Of a stretch of DNA of 64,000 nucleotides, positions 54,545 through 64,000 are shown one piece after another. The stretch comes from Phymorhynchus buccinoides (taxonomy: Eukaryota; Mollusca; Gastropoda; Neogastropoda; Raphitomidae), in assembly GCA_017654935.2 (NCBI GenBank), contig CM065690.1, positions 38,730,346 through 38,794,345 on the forward strand, in the 5' to 3' direction. The notes under the pieces are model-generated. The model was not told the DNA's origin and made no database searches. It saw only the letters and a list, made by a program, of their open reading frames with translations. A program made the translations under genes and the position numbers. Positions within the stretch are counted from its first letter, which is position 1; every line of letters starts with the position of its first letter.

Positions 54545-54835
54545 GTCTTTCGTAAAAATAGTTTCTCCACCTTCTTGAAGTTCTGTGCTTGTAACTTCCT
54601 CTATTCTGCCACTCTCTTTGACTCTGGCTTTCTGGACATCATAATCATTTCTGCCTAGTATATAGTAGTAATTTTAAAGACACTTCAGGTTAATTTCAAT
54701 TGTTATAAAACTCCCTGTGGGGATACGGGTGTGTGTGTGGGGAGTCTTTCGTAAAAAAAGTTTCTCCACCTTCTTGAAGTTCTGTGCTTGTAACTTCCTC
54801 TATTCTGCCACTCTCTTTGACTCTGACTTTCTGAC
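54420..54835 (+). repeat. Tandem duplication (about 210 bp) of a dispersed repeat with poly-G run
   Basis: GGACATCATAATCATTTCTG through CTATTCTGCCACTCTCTTTG occurs at about 54421-54628 and 54633-54830. The first copy holds an uninterrupted run of 33 G (54511-54543) where the second has GTGTGTGTGGGG. Confidence 0.85.
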
Positions 54836-55814
54836 TTATTGGCCCATTTTCCTGCCTTAAAAAAAAAAAAAAAATCTTCCAAATATTTTTTTCCTATCAG
54901 CTCCTCCGAAATCGAGCGTCAGCTCTACGCAGCGGGGAGACCAGTGAAAACTGAAAACCGGACCTTACCCATTTGGGCTATATGGCCTGGGAACACAGAA
55001 GAACAAAAATATATAAAACAAAACTAAAAAGCAACAAAATTTCAGTTTTGTCTGTCTGCCAGATTCAAAATCTGTGGCCCAAATAAAAAAACTGCTGGCC
55101 ATACATCCCAAGAGCAACATGTATTGTTGATAAGCAAAATGCAAGGAATTTCAAAGAGGGACATTTTGATAGTGCAAGTTACTACACTGTCTTCAGAAGA
55201 TCTTAGGGCATACACATGTGCAACCTTAGACTTCTGCCTCCCCCGTAGGGATACCGGAGGATCTTTCATATAAATAGTTCCTCCACCTTCTGGAAGTTTT
55301 GTGCTTATAACTTCCTCTAATCTGTCACTCTCTTTGACTTTGCCTTTTCCCTTTGCTTACTTTCATCTACTCTCTTTCTTACTGATCCATTCTCATGCCT
55401 TTGTTCCTCAAATTCTTATAAAGATTTTCTCCATTTGAAGTCGGGCGTGCTGGGCTTAACTATTTCTTAGTTAGACACATAATGACAGCATAACACATCT
55501 GCACTCATATGATAGGAGACTTTTTGAGTGATCAAAGAAGAAAAAGAAGCAGACTTCTGCCCAAGACTTCTGTGTGACCAGGCAAGCATAAGACAAGCTC
55601 CTATCTATATAGTATACTAAAAACTGTGTAGTTAATAAATCTTTGGCAGCAATCATCATTGTCGTCTTTCCTTTATAAGTATACGACAATGATAGATGCT
55701 GTCAGGAGTGGGATTACATGACAGCGACAGACAAACTTCTACCAATTAACCATGTGGCGATCAAGTCAGCAAAGCAAATAAGTGAAGGAGATTGAGCGAG
55801 AGAAGCCAACGAGA

Positions 55815-56330
55815 TTAGGTCAGGTCAGGTAGTTAGGACATTAGGCCTCACAGCCTCTTCACTGTCCTTTCATTTTTGTTTGAACTTTTGCACAGCTGAG
55901 AGGTTTTTATATTTTGTTTTTGGCAAATCTGCCTTTTAGTCAATCTCATATTGCAGTTTTGAGATGTTGGTGTATTTATCAAGGTTTTTGAAATGTGCTC
56001 GTTTAATATGTACAGGAAGAGTACTCCAAAACTTTGTTACTCTGTTAGAAAAGAAATTTGTTTCTAATATTAGTTTGGCTATACTGGGTTAGTATTTTTA
56101 AATCACTGTTACGGGTTCTTGAGTCAGTTGTTAGCTGGAACAAAGATTTATTAGTATTGTTATCACTGTGAAAAATTTTGTGTATGTGTTTATCAGATCC
56201 CCACGATTTCTTCTATATTTCAGAGATGGTAATTTCAGCTTCCTTACTCTATGTTCGTAATCAAGGTGACTAACGCCTTTAACTAATTTTGTTAAGTAGA
56301 GGAGAGGGGCAAAATTTAACATGAGCAACT
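55815..56330 (-). mobile_element. CR1-like LINE 3' fragment with (CCTGA)n tail, near the PM20D2-B 3' end
   Basis: Minus strand encodes TKLVKGVSHLDYEHRVRKLK and LPSLKYRRNRGDLINTYTKF, then a degraded terminus, AGGCCTAATGTCCTAACTACC and (TGACC)n near 55818-55830. It lies about 120 bp beyond the PM20D2-B stop codon. Confidence 0.75.
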
Positions 56331-56451
56331 GTCAGATCCTAATCTTGGCCAAGTATTGTACTACTATTAGTGAAATGAAATCAAGTAGCTGCAACTTTTA
56401 CTATCATATAAAATTGGCGTCCTTGGTTTGTTGTAAGCCATGGGCAGGAGT

Positions 56452-59400
56452 TCAGACAGCTGTTTTCTCAGCCTCCAGATCTTTGTGAAACATTTCCTTG
56501 GCCTGCTGCACCAGCTGTGGTTTGAGGAGAAAGTCCACAGCAGTCATTGCCAGTGCTTTAGCCACAGCAAGCGAATAGTTCTCAGCTTCTTCAGTTTCTG
56601 GGAACAAAAAAAAAATTAAAACAAAACAGTAATACTTCACGCTGTCCTTATCGGGTCATCAACAAGCAATCTGCCAAGACACAGTATTTTATCATTAGTT
56701 TAGTTGTTTAGAGTGCAGTGATTGAAACACAGAGAACAAACAAACCACTTAGTCTACATCATGTACATTCAGTTGTGCTAAAAACATTAAACATGAGTGA
56801 ACTGAGATAAATGAGCATCATGCTTGATAGACACAAACCCATGCTATAATTTTAATGAATACATTACTAATTCATACTTTTTGAGACAGGAACACCTTCC
56901 ACAACACAAAATTAACCATTTTTGAAATTTGTTCCTAAGACAACAGAACATAATCATGGCAAAACATATGAAAAGGCACTGAACAAGATTATGTGGCAAA
57001 ACACAAACAGTACACAAAACTTGTACAGTGCATTTGTTCAAAAAGTCAAAATCAATACTGCTGCACACACTAAGTTTCATGCCGATGCTCTGAAGCAATT
57101 AATCACACATCTACTATATATCATACTGGAGATCAAGAATATCAAAATGGAAAGGATTTAAATTTGATTTTATAGCTGATATTTTGAAACAAACAAAACA
57201 AAAGCCAAAGGAAAGATTAGATAGGGACCCAAAAATTATTTTGAGTTTTCCAATTTTTTGGGTGGTAGATGGTTTCCACTGTACATGCTTTCAACTATTT
57301 ATTATGTAAATCTTAGGGGGAAAATGCACACATAACAGGGCAAAAAACCCAATGTATTACAAATAATTGCAGATACTTACTGGACTGAATGGCAAAGGCA
57401 GGAGTATGGGCACTGGCTGTAGTTCCAATGTTGAATTTGGGGTGAAGGCCAGGCACCACATGTGACACATTGCCCATGTCTGTGGATCCACCAGACTTCT
57501 GCACTGTGGATGACTCTGGTTCCTGGGGAACGCCAACTCTCTCCGCATTCTTGGCATACAGCGAGGCCATCAGATCGTTGGACATGAGATAGGAGTAGGG
57601 CTTGGGGTCAAACTTGCATTCAAACTGTAACAAATAAAAGATACAGTATTTCACATAAGAGAACAGCTGACACACAATATGCATCACACATTTCAAGTGC
57701 ATCTTTCGCAAGCACAATCAAGCATTCACTGATTTATGCTTGTCTGTTGTTTCCGATTATGATTGCAAATATCAAAGGGGGCAGCTGCCATTTCTTTAAG
57801 CTAGGCCAAAATTAGTTTACAGTGGAGAAACCTTGTCATGGGTACATATCCACTCTCTCAGCCAAGGGATTAAAGCAAGCACTGTAGTACACAACACAAA
57901 TAAAACACTACTGACATTTTCATTTCCCTGCCTCACAACCACTGGCTTTTGCAGCTGCTTCCTCACACCCTAGAACCTTCTCCTTCAGTATGCTCAGTTC
58001 TGCATCAGTGGGAGCTTGGATACATACACAAGTTCTGTCAGATCAGGAATATTAGGCTTTTCTCCACCATTAATGATCACTCCTAAAATACAGATAAAAT
58101 CATGAATGCTTAATCATATCATTGTATCAGTTTTTATCTAATAGCTAGGATGATCCAGGGATGTGAGAGAGCCCAAAACACAAAATATTATCAACATTTC
58201 CATTCCCCTACCTCACAACCACTGGCTTTTGCAGCTGCTTCCACGCACCCTAGAACCTTCTCCTTCAGTATGCTCAGTTCTGCATCAGTGGGAGCTCGTA
58301 TGTAATACAGTAATTCCGTCAGGTCAGGAATAACACTAGGCTTTGCTCCACCATTAGTGATCACTCCTGAAATGTACATAAACTCAGTTAATGTTTAATC
58401 CTATCATTCCATCAGTTCTAATTACCGGTAATAGCTAGGAGGGTCAATTGCTACATATTGAGTTTACTTTCATTTGCAAAAATATGACCAGCAATGAATG
58501 CAAACCAGTACATTAGATCAATTTAAAATGCCCCTACCGGGATATCAGGGACTCTTTCCGAATAGTTTCCATACCTTCTGGAAGTTCTGTGACAGCTTGG
58601 AACTTCCTCTTTTCAATCTTTTTTTGGTGGTCTAATCCATCTATTCAATTCTGACTTTTTGTTTCTTATAGTCGTTGACTGTAATGTGCCCAAGTTGCCC
58701 ATTCTCCTGATATTGGCTCAGGACAGCAAATAGACCAGAACAGAATTAAAACCACCCATATTACAGCCATTGGCTGGAAATAACAAAAAAGATTTGAAAT
58801 GCCATGAAAGGTTAAATCCTTAGATTATATATAAAACCAGTTGATAAGCTGTGTTGCAACTGTCCATGCCTTTAAAGTTGGTATCCAATTCTTCCAAACA
58901 TATGATTACTCCCATTTTGATGCAATTCTTCAAACATCTCATTTCTCCCATTTTCGTTTTGCTCAAAATGCAATAAAATTAAAAAATTTAAAAAACTACA
59001 TGACCATGTACTCTCCAAGTTGGCCGCATCTGCTGCCTGAGATGTGAGATGTTTGTGTAGCACATGACAGCAGCATCCAGGGCGTTGACTCCCTGCCAGG
59101 GAAAACCAGCAGCGTGGGCTGCCTTGCCATGGTAACGAATTGTAACTCTGAAAAGAAACAACAACAAACATTTGAATTGTTAGCATTATGTTAAGCTATC
59201 CTCTCGTTCCCCAAAGTCGGAGTGTGGCTGTCCACGTGGTGGGGCAATAAAAAACGGTTACACACGTAATGTTCTCATCTCTAGCTAATACATTTGTACC
59301 ATAGTGTTTAAGTGCTTCAGCTGTTCGGATGATCCCTGGAGTCTTTTAGCCAGGGTACGACAACAACAACAACATCCTTTCAAAGTTTGAATACAAAGCA

Positions 59401-60644
59401 ACACTCATGCTTTACTAGAAGAAAATGACTTTTCAAAACATATGCCAAATGCGATTTTTACTTTGTTGGGAGTGTTGTAATCTGAGCATCAATGAAACTT
59501 TTTCTCACACCCAACACTTCTCTCATTCTGAAAGAGAATTGGCTAAGTACATACTGCGTCATAGAGAGAAATACTGGTTTGGGTAGGTTGAACTGGGCAG
59601 GGTGAGCCATCATGGCCATATCCACATCAGAGAAAGCCCCTTTGTTGATGAGGTCAATCTTTCCACCGCCCCCTTCTTCTGCCGGAGTGCCCAGCACTGT
59701 CAGCTGCATTCACATAAAAAAGCAATAAAAACTTATTTGATATTATTATGGGCATACTTTTTCAGGACTAAAAGTCTTTTTTTCCTTCCTGAATAGGATC
59801 ACATGAGATTTTAGTGAGTTTATTTATTTATTATGTACATTTCTATAGCGCTTATTCATCAAAGCTCTAAGCGCTTAAGCTTAACATTGCACAATTCAAA
59901 TACAACTTAAATGTTCATGTTCACTTACTTCTTTGAATCAGAATTTAATAAAGTACACTATTGTTTCTAAACAATACAACAAACACATTTTCTTTTCTTT
60001 TCCTTCTTTCTGTCCTTTTTTTAAAATAGGATTTTAAACTACAATGAATAATCAACAAAGTCAAATCAACTTTGAAGAGCTTTCCGTAATTTACTAATAG
60101 TAATCAAAACATCCTTTTTTCATTCCAAAGGAACTCAATACTAATGCTACTAAAGAATAAAATCATGCACACATTTTTTCCTTCCAGCCTTCTTCATTTC
60201 CAAAACCACGCTTAAACTTACAGACACTCAGACAGACAGATAGATACACGTACACACCTTCCCCTGTCCCGTAAACTCAGGTGCACACAGGGCTGCCTGG
60301 ATTCCAAGTGATGATGCTACGCCAATCATGGCAATCAGGTTGTGTCCACAGGCATGGCCGATGCCCGGCAGTGCATCATACTCACACAGCACCGCTATAT
60401 TGGGCTGCTCTCCTTTCAACTCCACGTTGTTTGGCTGAGCGCAGAATGCTGTTTCAAGCATGTAGCTTCTCTGCACTTTGAAGCCGTTTTCTTCCAAAAA
60501 TGTAGTCAAGGTGTCATGTGCATATTTTTCTTCATAGCACAGTTCCGGATGGTTCCAAATGCTCTGACTGACACTTTTCAAAGCCTGTGTCTTGGCATCA
60601 ATTGCATCACACACAATCTGCTTCAGTCTGTCCTCTGCTGCCAT
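56452..60644 (-). CDS. PM20D2: PM20D2 copy B, M20-family Xaa-Arg / beta-alanyl-lysine dipeptidase
   Basis: Second tandem copy. Exons: 60258-60646 (ATG at 60644), 59555-59703, 59005-59147, 58212-58366, 57381-57624, 56452-56597. Each internal exon is exactly the length of its copy-A counterpart and the phases are identical. The protein is 407 residues, one longer at [52 protein letters not shown] and [18 protein letters not shown] are intact. It ends EAEKTAV instead of copy A's EAEKTVD. Introns are shorter and mostly unlike those of A, so the duplication is not very recent or introns have turned over. Probably functional. A second, broken exon 4 lies downstream. Confidence 0.92.
57932..58082 (-). 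pseudogene. Dead duplicate of PM20D2-B exon 4
   Basis: 151 bp, closely similar to the exon at 58212-58366 (155 bp) with the flanking splice signals. The acceptor is still AG (TATTTTAG), the donor is GC (TGAG|GCAGGG). A net loss of 4 bp puts a stop after [17 protein letters not shown]. Including it in the mRNA would truncate the enzyme. Confidence 0.88.
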
Positions 60645-61029
60645 TTCTGCACAATGAAATACTTTCAATTTTAATCAGTTGATCAGATTAACATTTACTC
60701 AAAACAAAACTGTGCAAAATACATTTAGAATACTTAATAATATCTGAGTCAGCTTTTTTCAACAATTTGTGTAAATCAGCACTACCTCTCTTAGCAGATA
60801 AAAGGAGACAATCAGCATGGCTAAGAAAAACACATGATGCATAAGACATCTAACCACTAGGTTGTTAATATCTGAGCACCTTATCTTCTGTGCCATGTCA
60901 CAAGTATGTGAACCAAACTGAATGCTTTGCCCGGAAAGACATAATGAACCACTTTGATTCTGGTTTTAATATAAAAAGCTAACTTTGTAACAGTGTGTCA
61001 TGTGTGTGTGTGCCGGTGTATACATGTGT

Positions 61030-62045
61030 GTGTGTTGTTTCAGCCTAGTTAACCAGCAGTGAAGCAAAGGCTGGTTAATGTTTTCATGGCAGTCTGTTTG
61101 TTCCTGACTATCTATATGAATATGTTAAACATGATAACGTTTGAACAGAGCGACCTAGGATGCTCAAATCTTGCATGCGGATGGGAAGTTAGGATATCTA
61201 GGCCAAGTTCACAGAGGTCAAGGTCACTGGAGCTGAAAATGTGCTGCATGCTCTTTGTTACTGTTGCAAGACAGTGGTTCAAGGGAAACAAATCTTGCTA
61301 CGAAACTGGCATTTACTTATTTCCCATTATTTGTCCTTAAAAGTCTCTCGCTGTCAAATTTTGCATGCTGGTAGGTAGCTAGAATATCTAGGCCAAGTTC
61401 AAAAATGAAGATCATTGGTCACAAGGTCAAGGTCACTGGAGCCGAAAATGCTGCCACACAGCTGGTTGATCTAGCGTTTTCACGTTCTACTCTACGGATA
61501 GGTAGTTACAATATCTGGCCAAGTTCGGGTAAAGGTAAAGATGTGCCACCCCCCCTGCATTTCTCGGTTAATTCTATTTTTCCGTTTTTGCCTTTCTTAC
61601 CATACATAAAGCTGTATTTTAGGAACATTTTTAGCTAATAACCTTTTTGGAATACTAACCCTATCCCTAACCCTAGCCCTAAACCTAACCCTACCCCCCA
61701 CTATGTACTGCAGTACACCGCAATTTGTCACAGTTGTGGTTCGTTGCGTTTTTCCGTCTTATAGGGTGTGGGGTAGGGTTAGGGTTAGGGCTAGGGTTAG
61801 GGTTAGGGATAGGGTTAGTATTCCAAAAAGGTTATTAGCTAAAAATGTTCCTAAAATACAGCTTTATGTATGGTAAGAAAGGCAATAACGGAAAAATATA
61901 ATTAACCGAGATAGGTAGGGGGGGGTGGCACATGTTGACCTTTACCCAAGTTCGAAAATGAAGATCATTGGTCAAAGGTCAAGGTCACTGTTGCCGAAAA
62001 TGCTGCAGCGCAGCTGCTTGATCTAGCAATTTCACAATTAGGTTT
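61030..62045 (+). repeat. Dispersed repeat with AGGTCA direct repeats, copy 2 (split)
   Basis: Contains GATAACGTTTGAACAGAGCG, TTGCATGCGGATGGGAAGTT and three AGGTCAAGGTCA motifs (61215, 61424, 61976). The foldback transposon at 61528-61946 interrupts it. Same family as 14110-14425, in opposite orientation. Confidence 0.75.
61528..61946. mobile_element. Foldback transposon with CCCTAA/TTAGGG repeats, copy 2, 8-bp TSD
   Basis: GGTAAAGGTAAAGATGTGCC at the left and TTGACCTTTACC at the right. CAAGTTCG occurs exactly outside both ends (61520-61527, 61947-61954). Arms share TTTCTCGGTTAATT, CATAAAGCTGTATTTTAGGA and TAGCTAATAACCTTTTTGGA with copy 1. Inner ends are CTAACCCTATCCCTAACCC (left) and GGGTTAGGGATAGGGTTAG (right). 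The loop includes TTTGTCACAGTTGTGGTTCG, also present in copy 1 (TTTGTCACAGTCGTGGTTCA). Confidence 0.9.
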
Positions 62046-62428
62046 TTTAAGAATGTCTTTCAACCTCCCTGTCCCCAAGAGGAGTCAAGGGGTATGTAGT
62101 CTGTAAAGGGGTCATAGACTTGAACTGTTTACCAGCCAGTCATGAGGTAACTGTAAGTCATTCTAGAGGCTGGGCTATATTATTTTTGTTTTGTTAATAA
62201 GCCTTGCCCAGGGACAGTCCCAATCCCCATACAAAAATATTTTACGCCAGTTCATGTTGGAGAGGTTTCCAAAATGCCAACTAAGCCCCAAGGCTGCAGC
62301 ACACAGAGCCAGTGCAAATGCCACGTGACGCAGTGTGAGAGGCATGGTCTGCCATGCCCCCCATGGACAAGGTCATTCATATGATTTACCAGTTATATAA
62401 AAAGTCAGCTCTCACTCTCACTTTACTG

Positions 62429-62840
62429 TTAGGTAGGTAGGTAGGTAGGTAGGTAGGGACAAAACAAGCCGTAAAGCTTTTCCAAACAGTCCCATCTTTT
62501 ATGATTTTTCTGGTAAATGTATCTTTTTGGTCAAGGTTGATGCGGCATAAATTTTCCTCATAAATCATTATTCGTCATAGCTTCTAAAAACTTCTAAAAA
62601 TTTTGGTAATGTATCCAGACGATTTTTAAACATATTAGTATGAGGTGCACATTTTACGTCAGTAGGCAATTCGTTCCACATGTTAGTAATTCTGTTACCA
62701 AAACAATTTTTTCTTATGTTAGTATTATATCTTTTAACAAAAACTTTCCCACAGGCGTTTCTAGTCATATTGTATTGAGGAGATGAAAAGAAATTACTCC
62801 AGGACAAATCCACATGATTGTTGAATATTTTATATTTTAG
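62429..62840 (-). mobile_element. 5'-truncated copy of the (TACC)n-tailed LINE
   Basis: Minus strand: IFNNHVDLSWSNFFSSPQYN, then an undeleted NIRKNCFGNRITNMWNELPT, NRLDTLPKFLEVFRSYDE, a 3' UTR almost identical to 50350-50465, and (TACC)n (TAGG on the plus strand, 62429-62458). It starts abruptly near 62840. Confidence 0.88.
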
Positions 62841-62884
62841 TTGGCCCCAACTTCGAGCTAATAGTGTCAACAAATGATACATGC

Positions 62885-64000
62885 CATTGACCTTAAGTTT
62901 AAAGGCCTGAGGATCGGAGTTGTAAGCTAAAACTTTGAGTAAAACAAAGACGATTGTTGTAGCAAGCGACTATGTTCAGCGGAAGTGTCAACCGGACACG
63001 TGAATGCTCCAAGACGATTGTTGTCGCTTCTGCTATTCATATACTCTTGTGTAAGTTTATTTGTCCACTTCCTGTGTTCTTGTTGTCTGCCAAATGGAAA
63101 ATGCCCGGATATGGCGACTGTAATTGTTTACAACTTCCATGTGACCGAAGGAGACCTAGCCTAACTTTCGAATTTTACTGTGTGGAGAAAACGCAGACAG
63201 GTGGACTGGAATGGAGGCACGTGTCGTGGTTTGTTATTCAAGATTTATACGTAGATTGTTTTTCAAACTGCTTTTGAAACGTCGTGGATCAGATTGTGTC
63301 TCTTTCAGTTGTGAAACGTACGGAATGGATGAATGAACATGTTCAAGCGTGTGGCGCGCTTCTCAAGTATCTGCTCATCAGCTGTGCACTGCCATTCCTT
63401 CCTTGCTCCTTTGCTGTTGCGGGTATATTGCGTTAATCTCTTTCGAATGAATTAATATTACGCTTTATGTCCTCCCGGTCCAGCGGACACATGTGGGACA
63501 TTAATTCAAATTAATTACGTTTTGGGTCTCTTTCTCTTCTTTCTTTAAACAACCACTATCATCTTTTTGTTAGTTCTGTTGTTGTACTAAAGGGGACTTC
63601 CATCAGGCAGAAAGACTGCAAGCAAAAATGTAGCCGCCCGGATGGTCGGCCTCAGTGTAATGGGGGGAGGGGGGAGAAGGGATGCAAGGTGGCTCCGGAG
63701 TTGGGAAGGGTAGGCGGGGTTGTGGAGGGAGGTATGAAAATAGGTCGCTCGTGTAAAGAATTCGCCGGAAGTAATCTTTTGAATTCTTCGCATACTTCGG
63801 ATATTTGCGCATGCGCTGTCGTGCAATGTCGTTGCTAGGAAAAATAAATATTTGTTTTATCTATTTTGTATTGTTTTACTCTAGTATTTTTGAAGAATTG
63901 TCAAGAAAAGATTTTTACTTGAACGATGCTTTAAAAAAGGAGCCTTAGTCGTAACTATGGCCTTAGCGAAGTGGGGTTCTACCTTTCACTCAGTTTCAAG
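62885..64000. other. Right-hand end of window, no gene recognised
   Basis: More GC-rich than its surroundings in 62990-63440 and 63600-63840. A GTCCTCCCGGTCCAGCGGAC block at about 63470 resembles the LINE 3' fragments at 25213 and 51290. GCGCATGCGC (63806-63817) is an NRF-1-like palindrome and could mark a promoter to the right. I could not establish an exon. Confidence 0.4.

Noticed and set aside
63806..63817. Promoter of a gene to the right, based on GCGCATGCGC
   Set aside because: A single palindrome without a following exon in the window is not enough; only mentioned in the end-of-window entry.

Overview
This is an intron-rich, AT-rich, repeat-dense piece of an animal nuclear genome. Three conserved eukaryotic genes (URB1, CHMP1, PM20D2), CR1-like LINEs whose ORF1 carries a PHD finger, a tRNA-derived SINE resembling mollusc SINEs, long GA/GT microsatellites and dozens of MITEs point to a lophotrochozoan. 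A gastropod mollusc is my best guess, from general knowledge and not from a search.

Layout. (1) 1-1.9 kb: a decayed Tigger/pogo transposase with its 3' terminus, then a coding-like segment broken up by two tandem arrays (96/86-bp and 107-bp units). (2) 3.9-5.3 kb: a 67-bp minisatellite interrupted by two nested TTAA-flanked elements. (3) 6.4-18.4 kb, minus strand: eleven phase-consistent exons encoding about 545 residues of the N-terminal part of URB1 (NPA1), a nucleolar 60S ribosome biogenesis factor. A tentative first exon lies at 20.6 kb and the rest of the gene is not found in the window. (4) 21.6-31.2 kb, plus strand: a complete CHMP1 (ESCRT-III) gene of six coding exons whose first intron has all the signals of a U12-type (minor spliceosome) intron. 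(5) 36.7-42.6 kb and 56.5-60.6 kb, minus strand: two complete tandem PM20D2 (M20-family Xaa-Arg/beta-alanyl-lysine dipeptidase) paralogues with identical six-exon structure. The second has a dead extra copy of exon 4. (6) Between them, a near-full-length CR1-like LINE (about 46.0-50.5 kb) whose ORF1 and endonuclease ORF are separated by one in-frame UGA, plus older LINE relics. (7) 60.7-64 kb: a repeat carrying AGGTCA direct repeats, split by a foldback transposon containing telomere-like TTAGGG repeats, and a truncated second copy of the LINE.

URB1 and CHMP1 are divergent and may share a roughly 1-kb promoter region. The PM20D2 copies form an independent tandem family. The most unusual material is (a) the U12 intron in CHMP1, (b) foldback elements of two kinds that carry telomere-like repeats around their centres, (c) the UGA-separated LINE ORFs, (d) splice-site duplications in URB1 and PM20D2, and (e) several short transposon families with 5-, 6- or 8-bp target duplications, many within tens of bases of exons.
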